Of a DNA stretch of 7,517 bases, positions 1 to 6,348 are shown one piece after another (position 1 is the first letter of the stretch; each line of letters starts with the position of its first letter). Below the pieces are notes generated by a model that saw only the letters and a list, made by a program, of their open reading frames with translations, was not told where the DNA came from and searched no databases. The position numbers and the translations under genes are program-made. The stretch is from Bacteroidota bacterium. GTDB taxonomy: Bacteria > Bacteroidota > Kryptoniia > Kryptoniales > JAKASW01. The DNA is taken from the NCBI GenBank assembly GCA_021785235.1, contig JAJYGB010000397.1:1-7517 (forward strand), given 5' to 3'.

Positions 1-112
1 CCCGACGGTTTCAGAGTGCCCCCATTGCCATGAGCCCAAGCTTCCCCACCGCGCTTGCCCAAACTGCGGTTACTACAGCGGGAGAGTGGCTTTCATCCCC
101 AAAGGCGCGTAG
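1..112 (+). CDS. rpmF: 50S ribosomal protein L32, C-terminal part (5' end outside window)
   Basis: Reading from base 2, 36 codons end at a TAG (110-112). The peptide has the L32 zinc-ribbon layout: two CxxC pairs (Cys at visible residues 6, 9, 19 and 22) separated by a short basic stretch containing [12 protein letters not shown], then a GR turn and a short hydrophobic end. L32 is a small structural protein of the large ribosomal subunit, and the four-cysteine form binds zinc. Only the C-terminal half is visible; start codon and promoter lie upstream of the window. rpmF directly before plsX is a widely conserved pairing, which supports the call. Confidence 0.93.
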   Translation, partial: PTVSECPHCHEPKLPHRACPNCGYYSGRVAFIPKGA

Positions 113-123
113 CCTGAATTAAT

Positions 124-177
124 AATTTTGGATTCTCAAATTTCAGTTGAGAATTTAGAATTTAGCATTCAGAATTT
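124..177 (+). repeat. AT-rich spacer with heptamer tandem repeat and inverted repeat between rpmF and plsX
   Basis: Four 7-base units in perfect register fill 150-177: AGAATTT, AGAATTT, AGCATTC, AGAATTT. The third differs at two bases. Overlapping this, ATTCTCAA (132-139) and TTGAGAAT (147-154) form a perfect 8-bp inverted repeat with a 7-base loop. With G-U pairs, the RNA stem can extend to 124-139 paired with 147-162. No U-tract follows, so it does not look like a simple intrinsic terminator. TAATTTTG at 123-130 matches the Bacteroidota-type TAnnTTTG promoter box, but I see no clear partner element upstream. No Shine-Dalgarno sequence precedes plsX. Confidence 0.6.
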
Positions 178-182
178 CTTTG

Positions 183-1193
183 ATGCGAATAGCACTTGAT
201 GCGATGGGCGGTGACGAGGCGCCGCTTAAGATCGTCGAAGGAGGGTTGCAGGCTCTGGAGGAATCGAACAACCGGTTCGAGCTTGTCCTCATAGGACGGA
301 AGGGAGAAATCGAGAAAGAGATCTCCAGGCTTTCCGCCCACGACTTGAATTATTCCATCGTGGATGCAAGCGAAGTGATAGAGATGCACGAAACCCCCAA
401 CACGGCAATAAAGCAGAAGCGCGACTCTTCAATTGTAGTCGGCGCCAACCTGCACAAGGAAAAGAAGGTCGACGCGTTCGTGAGCGCGGGCAACACCGGC
501 GCTTTCATGGCCGCCTCCACGCTTATCCTCGGCCGTGTGAAAGGCGTGGCACGGCCTGCGGTCGGTACACCGCTTCCGACGGTCAAAGGATCCTGCTTCC
601 TGATAGACTCCGGCGCCAACTCGGACAGCCGCCCGCAGCACATCCTCGAATTCGGCGTGATGGGCTCCATCTATGTCAGGGAAATTATGAAGAAGGACGA
701 TCCGACGGTCGGATTGCTCAACATCGGCGAGGAGAGTTCAAAGGGCAACGAGCTTGCCCAGGCATCGTATCCTCTTCTTGAGAAGAGCGGGCTGAATTTT
801 ATCGGCAATATCGAAGGGCGGGATATACTTGCCGGGAAAGCGGATGTCGTGCTTTGTGACGGGTTTGTCGGAAACATAGTGCTCAAATTCGCGGAAAGCA
901 TTCTCCCCACGCTGAGGTTACGGTTCAGGTTGTACGCCTCCGGCAACCCGCTGAAGACGGTTTGGGCCGGGCTGATGGCGAAGACGCTCAAGAAAGTGCT
1001 CAGGGGCTTCAGTTACGAGGTCCAGGGCGGCGCGCCACTACTCGGCGTCAACGGTGTTTCGATTATCGGCCACGGGAGCTCGTCGGTGCTCGCCGTGAAA
1101 AATATGGTCTTTCGCGCCGAAGAGATGGTGAACCACAACATTAGCAAACTCATCGAGGACTCAATTTCAAAAATCGAAAGTAAGGCTGAGTAG
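183..1193 (+). CDS. plsX: Phosphate acyltransferase PlsX
   Basis: PlsX makes acyl-phosphate from acyl-ACP and phosphate, the activated acyl donor used by PlsY for membrane phospholipid synthesis; it is a peripheral membrane/cytosolic enzyme. The 336-residue product has the family length and motifs in order: DAMGGD (6-11), SAGNTGA (101-107), the SGAN...RP stretch (143-151), NIGEESSKGNE (180-190), EGRDI (211-215), DVVLCDGFVGN (221-231), GGAPLLGVNG (282-291) and GHGSS (296-300). The usual Tyr just before GGAPLLG appears here as Gln281. I chose ATG 183 because PlsX proteins typically begin MRIA-DAMGGD; an in-frame TTG at 180 would add one residue. No Shine-Dalgarno sequence is visible. The stop codon abuts the fabH start with no gap. 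Confidence 0.97.
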   Translation: MRIALDAMGGDEAPLKIVEGGLQALEESNNRFELVLIGRKGEIEKEISRLSAHDLNYSIVDASEVIEMHETPNTAIKQKRDSSIVVGANLHKEKKVDAFVSAGNTGAFMAASTLILGRVKGVARPAVGTPLPTVKGSCFLIDSGANSDSRPQHILEFGVMGSIYVREIMKKDDPTVGLLNIGEESSKGNELAQASYPLLEKSGLNFIGNIEGRDILAGKADVVLCDGFVGNIVLKFAESILPTLRLRFRLYASGNPLKTVWAGLMAKTLKKVLRGFSYEVQGGAPLLGVNGVSIIGHGSSSVLAVKNMVFRAEEMVNHNISKLIEDSISKIESKAE

Positions 1194-2192
1194 ATGCCAA
1201 AGCACGCAGTGATAACGGGCGTGGGCCATTATGTGCCCGAAGATAAGCTGACCAACGCCGACCTTGAGAAGATGGTCGATACGACCGACGAATGGATCAG
1301 GACAAGGACCGGGATAGTCGAAAGACGGATCCTGAAGAAGGGGGCTACGAGCGACCTAGCGGCCGGAGCCATTAACGACCTCCTGAAGAAGAAGAAGATG
1401 TCAGCGGAAGAGATCGACCTCATTATCGTCGCGACGGTTACCCCGGATATGTTTTTCCCCGCGACCGCTTGTGTCATTCAGGAGAAGATCGGCGCGAAGA
1501 ACGCGTGGGGATTCGACCTCTCGGCGGCATGCTCCGGATTCATTTTTGCGCTGGTGACGGGTGCCCAGTTCGTCAGCACGGGTGCGTACAAGAAAGTCAT
1601 CGTTGTCGGTGCGGACAAGATGTCGGCGATAACCGATTATACCGACCGTGCGAACTGCATACTCTTCGGCGACGCGGGAGCCGCCGTTCTTCTTGAGCCC
1701 ACCGAAGACCCGGAATACGGCATACTCGACCATATAGTCCATTGCGACGGCGCGGGCGGACCTTACTTGAACATGACCGGCGGCGGAAGCCTGAATCCCC
1801 CGACACACGAGACCGTCGACAGGAAAATGCACTACATCTACCAGGACGGCAAGGCCGTTTTCAAAGTCGCGGTAGTCGGGATGGCGGACGTTTCTTATGA
1901 AATCATGAAGAAGAACAATCTCACCGGGAACGATGTCGACTGGCTTGTGCCGCATCAGGCCAACAAGCGCATCATCGACGCCACCGCGAAGAGGATGGAG
2001 CTCGACAGCTCGAAGGTCATGCTGAATATCGACAGGTACGGCAACACAACAGCCGCCACGATTCCACTTTGCCTCTCCGAGTATTTTTCGAGCGGGCAGC
2101 TGAAGAAGGGGCAGAACATCGTCTTGTCGGCATTCGGCGCCGGCTATACCTGGGGAGCGATCCTCGTGAAATGGGCCTTCGATAAACAATAA
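1194..2192 (+). CDS. fabH: Beta-ketoacyl-ACP synthase III (FabH)
   Basis: FabH starts fatty-acid chains by condensing an acyl-CoA primer (normally acetyl-CoA) with malonyl-ACP. The 332-residue thiolase-fold protein has the complete triad: Cys113 in DLSAACSGF, His254 in VPHQANKRI and Asn284 in YGNTTAATIP. The N-terminal TTDEWIRTRTGI (30-41) and the C-terminal FGAGYTWGA (314-322) are family signatures. Length is usual. ATG 1194 follows the plsX stop directly, with only a weak AAGG about 8 bases upstream, so translation is probably coupled to plsX. Primer preference (straight versus branched chain) cannot be read reliably from the sequence. Confidence 0.97.
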   Translation: MPKHAVITGVGHYVPEDKLTNADLEKMVDTTDEWIRTRTGIVERRILKKGATSDLAAGAINDLLKKKKMSAEEIDLIIVATVTPDMFFPATACVIQEKIGAKNAWGFDLSAACSGFIFALVTGAQFVSTGAYKKVIVVGADKMSAITDYTDRANCILFGDAGAAVLLEPTEDPEYGILDHIVHCDGAGGPYLNMTGGGSLNPPTHETVDRKMHYIYQDGKAVFKVAVVGMADVSYEIMKKNNLTGNDVDWLVPHQANKRIIDATAKRMELDSSKVMLNIDRYGNTTAATIPLCLSEYFSSGQLKKGQNIVLSAFGAGYTWGAILVKWAFDKQ

Positions 2193-2197
2193 GCAGC

Positions 2198-3142
2198 ATG
2201 AGTAAGCAGGAGAGCCCTAAGTTGGAAAGAACAGCCCTCGTTTTCCCCGGCCAGGGTTCGCAGTATGTCGGTATGGCAAAGGACTGGTACGATTCCAGCA
2301 CCGAAGCGAAGAAAATGTTCGGCCAGGCTAACGAAATCCTCGGGTTCGACATCGCGAAAATGTGTTTTGAAGGACCGGAAGACGATTTGCGCCAGACTTC
2401 GGTCACTCAGCCGGCAATTTTTCTTCACAGCGCCGTCGCATTCAGCCTGTCGGCAAAGGGTGAACGATTTGAAGCTGCGGCGGGACATTCACTCGGAGAG
2501 TACTCGGCCCTTTACGCGGCAGGGGCGTTGGACTTCGAACATGCGCTGATGCTTGTGGGACTGCGGGGCAGGCTGATGCAGAACGCCGGCAATGTCCGGC
2601 CCGGAACGATGGCGGCAGTCGTCGGACTTGACGAAAAAAATGTAGAAGAGGCCTGCCGCGAAGCGTCCGTCAACGGAGTCGCTCGGCCGGCGAACTATAA
2701 TTCCCCCGGGCAAATCGTGATCTCCGGTGATGTTGAGGTTGTCCGCAAAGCGATGGAACTTGCGAAGCAGCGCGGAGCAAAGATAGTGAAGGAACTTGTC
2801 GTCAGCGGCGCCTTCCATTCACCCCTGATGGAGGCGGCGAAGGATGAGTTGAAGAAGGCGATCGATGCCGCGCCGATCCGCGACGCGGCGGTGCCTGTGT
2901 ACGCCAACGTAACGGCGAGACCGGTCAGGTCGGCGGGCGAGATTAGAAACGCGCTTATCCTTCAACTGACCAACCCGGTGAGGTGGCAGGAGTCCGTCAC
3001 GAATATGTCGGCTGACGGCATCACGAAATTTGTGGAAATAGGTCCGGGCAAGGTTTTGCAGGGACTTATAAAACGTACTATCTCCGGCGGTGTAGTCTTC
3101 GGAATAGATAAAATAAACGAGACAGGTGTTTTGACGAAATGA
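2198..3142 (+). CDS. fabD: Malonyl-CoA:ACP transacylase (FabD)
   Basis: FabD moves malonyl from CoA to the phosphopantetheine of ACP, supplying the extender for FabH and FabF. The 314-residue product shows FPGQGSQYVGM (16-26, oxyanion-hole Gln19), the nucleophile elbow GHSLGEYSAL with Ser98, Arg123 that holds the malonyl carboxylate, NYNSPGQIVISG (166-177) and the catalytic His207 in GAFHSPLM. It ends with the usual EIGPGKVLQGL (280-290). ATG 2198 lies five bases after the fabH stop with no Shine-Dalgarno sequence, which suggests coupling. The eight or so residues before the conserved core are poorly conserved in general, so the exact start is slightly uncertain. The stop overlaps the next start as ATGA. 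Confidence 0.97.
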   Translation: MSKQESPKLERTALVFPGQGSQYVGMAKDWYDSSTEAKKMFGQANEILGFDIAKMCFEGPEDDLRQTSVTQPAIFLHSAVAFSLSAKGERFEAAAGHSLGEYSALYAAGALDFEHALMLVGLRGRLMQNAGNVRPGTMAAVVGLDEKNVEEACREASVNGVARPANYNSPGQIVISGDVEVVRKAMELAKQRGAKIVKELVVSGAFHSPLMEAAKDELKKAIDAAPIRDAAVPVYANVTARPVRSAGEIRNALILQLTNPVRWQESVTNMSADGITKFVEIGPGKVLQGLIKRTISGGVVFGIDKINETGVLTK

Positions 3143-3777
3143 GCGATCAGGAAATAGAAGTAGCCGGAACCAGGTTCGAGCTCAGGATTTTCACGGAAGG
3201 ATTCGAGGACAAGAACGGCCCGAACGCGTGCACGTCGAAATGCTGCCAACACGGCGTCTACCTGGACCCGCTGGAGAGGGACCGCATACTTGCTCATGCC
3301 GATACCGTCGAGAAGTATTTGGATGGAACACAGACGAAGGACAGGAGCCGGTGGTTCGACAACACCCGGGAAGAGGATACGGATTTCCCGTCGGGAGTCT
3401 GCGTGAGTACCGAGGTGCATAACGACAAGTGCGTTTTCCTGGACGGTAAGGGGAGATGCGTGCTGCAGGTGGCCGAGAAGGAAGAAGGGATGGAACGATT
3501 CTCCCTGAAGCCGTTCTATTGCGTCCTCTTCCCGATTGTGAAGGTGCACGGCGCCATCGAGTATGACGACTTTTGTTCCGGAGATTCCCCGTGCTGCACG
3601 GCGACACGCGACAACCAAGAGAAAATGGTCGAGTCCTGTGCCATCGAGCTGGTCCATGCCCTTGGTGCAGACAAATACAAAGAAGTGTTGGACTATTACC
3701 GGAAGAATCTTAAAGACGTGGAAGCGAAAGAGAGTTCAAAACAAATCCGAAAGGATGCAGTTGACGCTGGAAGGTAA
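3139..3777 (+). CDS. Cysteine-cluster protein, YkgJ/DUF3109-like putative Zn/Fe-binding protein
   Basis: This 212-residue soluble protein has 11 cysteines (31, 35, 36, 88, 98, 107, 128, 146, 152, 153, 167) and no signal peptide or membrane segment. The pattern CTSKCCQHGVYLD (31-43), CVFLDGKGRC (98-107), KPFYCVLFP (124-132) and SPCC (150-153) resembles the CxxCxxCC (YkgJ) family and the related DUF3109 proteins, thought to chelate zinc or iron. No member function is established to my knowledge. Its ATG overlaps the fabD stop (ATGA) and its last 23 bases overlap fabG, so it must be translated with the fatty-acid genes. The C-terminal 25 residues are charged and helical-looking without cysteines. 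A metal- or redox-dependent partner or regulator of lipid synthesis is only a guess; a chance operon passenger is equally possible. Confidence 0.75.
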   Translation: MSDQEIEVAGTRFELRIFTEGFEDKNGPNACTSKCCQHGVYLDPLERDRILAHADTVEKYLDGTQTKDRSRWFDNTREEDTDFPSGVCVSTEVHNDKCVFLDGKGRCVLQVAEKEEGMERFSLKPFYCVLFPIVKVHGAIEYDDFCSGDSPCCTATRDNQEKMVESCAIELVHALGADKYKEVLDYYRKNLKDVEAKESSKQIRKDAVDAGR

Positions 3778-4504
3778 GACAGTTCTTGTAACCGGCGGCG
3801 CCCGCGGAATCGGCAGGGCGATCACGCTCGCCTTTGCGAAGAGCGGAGCGGACGTCGCGTTTACCTACCGCAGCTCCGGGCAGCTCGCGGAATCTCTCGT
3901 GTCCGAAGTGAAGGCGATGGGGAGGAAGGTGCTCCCTCTCGAGGCTGACGCCACCTCGATGAAATCGGCCGTCGAAGTCGTCGAGAGTGTGGTGGCAGAG
4001 TTCAAGAGACTCGACGTGCTCGTGAACAACGCCGGGATCACCAAAGACAATCTCCTCCTGCGGATGAGTGAGGAGGATTGGGATTCGGTTATTCAGACGA
4101 ACCTGAAGAGTGTTTTCAACTATACAAAGGCCGCAGCGCGCACCATGATGGGGCAACGTTACGGAAAAATCATAAATTTGAGCTCCGTCGTCGGGCTGAA
4201 AGGGAATGCCGGGCAGTCAAATTATGCCGCCTCAAAAGCGGGCATTATAGGATTCACCAAATCGATCGCGAAGGAACTTGCCAGTAGAAACATACTTGTC
4301 AATGCTGTGGCCCCTGGTTATATTGACACCGACATGACCGCGGCTTTGACAGAGGAACAGCGAAAGGCGGTTATCGATGCGATCCCATTGAAGCGAGTTG
4401 CAAAACCTGATGATGTTGCAAAAGTGGTGCTTTTTCTCGCCTCGCCTGATGCGGATTACATAACGGGTCAGGTGGTTTCGGTAGACGGCGGGATGTCAGT
4501 TTAA
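3755..4504 (+). CDS. fabG: 3-oxoacyl-ACP reductase (FabG)
   Basis: FabG is the NADPH-dependent short-chain dehydrogenase that reduces 3-ketoacyl-ACP to 3-hydroxyacyl-ACP. The 249-residue product shows the Rossmann glycine motif TGGARGIG (13-20), NNAG (91-94), the active-site tetrad Asn116, Ser144 (in LSSVVG), Tyr157 and Lys161 (YAASK), PGYIDTDM (187-194) and the C-terminal TGQVVSVDGGM (237-247) found in FabG. The frame is open back to 3563, but that extension is basic, unlike any FabG, and lies wholly within the upstream cysteine-cluster gene, so I start at ATG 3755, two residues before the conserved strand region. This gives a 23-base overlap with the upstream gene. TTG 3761 is a less likely alternative start. 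Confidence 0.96.
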   Translation: MQLTLEGKTVLVTGGARGIGRAITLAFAKSGADVAFTYRSSGQLAESLVSEVKAMGRKVLPLEADATSMKSAVEVVESVVAEFKRLDVLVNNAGITKDNLLLRMSEEDWDSVIQTNLKSVFNYTKAAARTMMGQRYGKIINLSSVVGLKGNAGQSNYAASKAGIIGFTKSIAKELASRNILVNAVAPGYIDTDMTAALTEEQRKAVIDAIPLKRVAKPDDVAKVVLFLASPDADYITGQVVSVDGGMSV

Positions 4505-4516
4505 AATCAAACAAAT

Positions 4517-4522
4517 GGAGGA
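4517..4522 (+). promoter_or_regulatory. Strong Shine-Dalgarno site for acpP
   Basis: GGAGGA lies six bases before the acpP ATG at 4529. It is the best ribosome binding site in the fatty-acid cluster, where most other genes have none and instead overlap or abut. Acyl carrier protein is usually one of the most abundant cell proteins, so a strong independent initiation site fits. The site also confirms the acpP start. Confidence 0.85.
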
Positions 4523-4528
4523 AATACC

Positions 4529-4768
4529 ATGGCAGTAGATGTCGAAGCAAAAGTGAAAGAGATTATCGTAAACAAGCTTGGCGCGGAAGATTCTCAGATT
4601 AAGCCGGAAGCTTCTTTCACGAACGATCTCGGTGCAGATTCACTTGACACTGTCGAATTAGTGATGGAATTCGAAAAAGCTTTCAATATCCAGATCCCCG
4701 ATCAGGACGCGGAGAAAATACGCACGGTCGGAGATGCTATAAACTACTTGAAGCAGAAAGTAAGCTGA
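4529..4768 (+). CDS. acpP: Acyl carrier protein
   Basis: This small acidic protein of 79 residues carries all acyl intermediates on a 4'-phosphopantetheine arm. The attachment serine is Ser38 within [16 protein letters not shown] (34-49), the canonical ACP helix II motif. It is followed by [19 protein letters not shown] (52-70), typical of housekeeping fatty-acid ACP rather than polyketide carrier domains. Length is standard. It sits 24 bases after fabG and 34 bases before fabF, in the usual fabG-acpP-fabF order. The gene is visibly more AT-rich than its neighbours, which is plausible for a highly expressed short gene and gives no sign of transfer. Confidence 0.97.
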   Translation: MAVDVEAKVKEIIVNKLGAEDSQIKPEASFTNDLGADSLDTVELVMEFEKAFNIQIPDQDAEKIRTVGDAINYLKQKVS

Positions 4769-4778
4769 TAACTTACAA

Positions 4779-4796
4779 GGGATATCCCCTAAGGGA
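4779..4796 (+). promoter_or_regulatory. Small inverted repeats overlapping the fabF ribosome binding site
   Basis: GGGATATCCC (4779-4788) is a perfect 10-bp palindrome. TCCC (4785-4788) can also pair with GGGA (4793-4796) across a four-base loop. AGGGA at 4792-4796, six bases before the fabF ATG, is the likely ribosome binding site, so the second hairpin would cover it. The stem is only 4 bp, so a regulatory effect is speculative. Confidence 0.35.
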
Positions 4797-4802
4797 AAAT
4801 AT

Positions 4803-6053
4803 ATGAGAAGCGGAAGACGCGTCGTAGTAACAGGACTTGGTGCCGTGACGCCGATCGGGCTGACCGTTGGCGAATTCTGGCAGGCGATGATGGAAGGCAA
4901 AAGTGGCGCAGGCCCGATTACCTATTTCGATGTCTCGAAATTCGACACGAAATTCGCTTGTGAAGTAAAGGGCTTCGACCCTCTCAAGTACATGGACAGG
5001 AAGAGCGTGCAGCGCATGGATCCGTTCGCGCAGTTCGCCATGGCTGCTGCCGCTCAGGCGGTCGAAAGTGCTTCCATCGATTTTGAGAAGGTCGACAGGG
5101 ACCGCGCAGGCGTCGTAGTCGGAAGCGGAATCGGAGGAATGTGGACTTACCAAAAACAGCAGGGAAATCTCTTCTCCGATCAGGGACCGGACCACATCAG
5201 CCCTTTCTTCATCCCGATGATGATCTCGGATATTGCCGCGGGCAATATCTCGATCCGGTACAAGATCCGGGGACCTAACTACGCCACGACTTCTGCATGT
5301 GCCACCTCGGGCCACGCGATTGCCGATGCCGCAATGCTGATCCAGCGCGGCGACGCGGACGTAATGATAACCGGCGGATCGGAAGCCGCGATCTGTCCGA
5401 TGGGGATCGGCGGATTCAACTCGATGAAGGCTATGTCGACACGGAACGACGACCCTCAGCATGCCAGCAGGCCCTTTGATGCGAAACGCGACGGCTTCGT
5501 GATGGGCGAGGGCGGAGGTATACTCGTCCTTGAGAGCTACGAGCACGCTGTCAAGCGCGGCGCGAAGATACTCGCCGAGATGGCGGGGTTCGGGCTCACC
5601 GCGGACGCGTACCATTTGACACAGCCGGCGCCGGGCGGCGAAGGCGCGGTCCGAGCGATGAGACTCTCGATTAAAGACGCGGGCCTCAAACCCGAAGATG
5701 TCGATTACATTAACGCTCATGGGACTTCCACGCCGTTTAACGACAAGAACGAGACGGAGGCAATAAAGACGGTATTTGGCGAGCACGCGTACAAGCTGCA
5801 TGTCAGTTCGACTAAATCGATGACCGGCCACCAGCTCGGTGCCGCTGGAGGCGTCGAGGCCGTCGCCACTATCCTCGCGATAATGAACGACACCATCCCG
5901 CCGACAATCAACTACGAGTTTCCAGATCCTGATTGTGATCTGAATTATGTTCCCAATAATCCCGTAAAGAAATCCGTGAACGCCGCCATCAGCAATACGT
6001 TCGGTTTCGGAGGACACAACGCGTGTCTGCTGTTCACCAAGTTTAAGGAATAA
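4803..6053 (+). CDS. fabF: Beta-ketoacyl-ACP synthase II (FabF)
   Basis: FabF elongates acyl-ACP by condensing it with malonyl-ACP, releasing CO2. The 416-residue product begins RRVVVTGLGAVTPIG, has the nucleophile Cys166 in TTSACATSGHA, RPFDAKRDGFVMGEG (223-237), His306 in NAHGTSTPFND, Lys338 in STKSMTGH, His343 in TGHQLGAAGG, and the NTFGFGGHN loop (398-406) that acts as the gate in FabF enzymes. The Cys-His-His triad is complete. Length is normal, and no adjacent second synthase-like gene (chain-length factor) is present, which argues for a housekeeping enzyme rather than a polyketide or aryl-polyene synthase. It is the last gene of the tightly packed cluster. Confidence 0.97.
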   Translation: MRSGRRVVVTGLGAVTPIGLTVGEFWQAMMEGKSGAGPITYFDVSKFDTKFACEVKGFDPLKYMDRKSVQRMDPFAQFAMAAAAQAVESASIDFEKVDRDRAGVVVGSGIGGMWTYQKQQGNLFSDQGPDHISPFFIPMMISDIAAGNISIRYKIRGPNYATTSACATSGHAIADAAMLIQRGDADVMITGGSEAAICPMGIGGFNSMKAMSTRNDDPQHASRPFDAKRDGFVMGEGGGILVLESYEHAVKRGAKILAEMAGFGLTADAYHLTQPAPGGEGAVRAMRLSIKDAGLKPEDVDYINAHGTSTPFNDKNETEAIKTVFGEHAYKLHVSSTKSMTGHQLGAAGGVEAVATILAIMNDTIPPTINYEFPDPDCDLNYVPNNPVKKSVNAAISNTFGFGGHNACLLFTKFKE

Positions 6054-6060
6054 CCGGAAA

Positions 6061-6086
6061 GTACCCGCGCGGGTTGTGCGGGTCAC
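6061..6086 (+). terminator. GC-rich hairpin just after fabF, possible transcript end without a U-tract
   Basis: Seven bases after the fabF stop, ACCCGCGC (6063-6070) pairs with GTGCGGGT (6076-6083), one G-U pair included, around the loop GGGTT. The left arm also sits in a perfect 12-bp palindrome, ACCCGCGCGGGT (6063-6074). No run of T follows, so it is not a textbook intrinsic terminator. It could act as a 3' stabilising hairpin, or as a pause site with factor-dependent termination. A second, weaker candidate lies at 6194-6212 (GCCGG/CCGGC, nine-base loop, followed by TTTC). Confidence 0.35.
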
Positions 6087-6257
6087 CGTCACCCACGGCG
6101 CGAGCCGGAGAAGCCCTGCGAGGGAACAATTATCTGTCGATGTGTGAAACCCATAATCACATATTCTCACCGGGATTCATCGAAGGGATTTTTGCCGGAA
6201 TATTTCCCCGGCTTTCAGTCCTAATATCTCATTCCCAGCAATCACGCACCACGTTCC

Positions 6258-6339
6258 CTCCCCGCGGACCATTCATGCCGTTGACTCATGAGGTGCACGG
6301 CCGCCTCCACAATATTGCCGGCATGAGAGAAGCGGGGAG
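6258..6339 (+). promoter_or_regulatory. Nested 82-base hairpin in the rnc leader region
   Basis: Three pairings nest within one another. CTCCCCGC (6258-6265) pairs with GCGGGGAG (6332-6339), a perfect 8 bp. TCATGCCG (6273-6280) pairs with CGGCATGA (6319-6326), also a perfect 8 bp. GAGGTG (6290-6295) pairs with CGCCTC (6302-6307), 6 bp with one G-U, closing the hexaloop CACGGC. Internal loops are 7/5 and 9/11 bases. The result is one long irregular stem of about 22 pairs lying 45 bases before the rnc start codon. Enteric rnc leaders carry a stem cleaved by RNase III itself, so a self-regulatory substrate is a reasonable hypothesis, not a demonstrated role. Confidence 0.5.
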
Positions 6340-6348
6340 AATGGGCAC

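Noticed and set aside
180..182. TTG as the plsX start
   Set aside because: It adds one residue before an ATG that matches the usual PlsX N-terminus; neither has a Shine-Dalgarno sequence, so ATG is preferred.
1401..2189. 262-codon open frame on the minus strand
   Set aside because: It is antisense to fabH, has no recognisable motif and is another codon-bias shadow.
2962..3657. 231-codon open frame on the minus strand
   Set aside because: It crosses the end of fabD and most of the cysteine-cluster gene in antisense, and resembles no family I know. The plus-strand cysteine pattern and exact overlaps with neighbours support the sense gene instead.
3563..3754. N-terminal extension of FabG by 64 residues
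   Set aside because: The extension is basic and unlike any FabG, and it is just the open alternative frame of the upstream gene. FabG proteins begin a few residues before the TGG-ARGIG motif.
4529..6053. acpP-fabF as part of a polyketide or aryl-polyene cluster
   Set aside because: There is one synthase with a complete Cys-His-His triad, no chain-length-factor partner, and the surrounding genes are the standard housekeeping set.
4773..6170. 465-codon open frame on the minus strand
   Set aside because: It lies opposite fabF, which has a full set of family motifs. The antisense product is rich in Arg/His/Val with no recognisable domain, typical of a mirror frame produced by GC-biased codon use.
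6281..6315. TTGACT with downstream CAATAT as an rnc promoter
   Set aside because: The 23-base spacing is too long for a standard promoter, and TTGACT falls in the internal loop of the nested hairpin.
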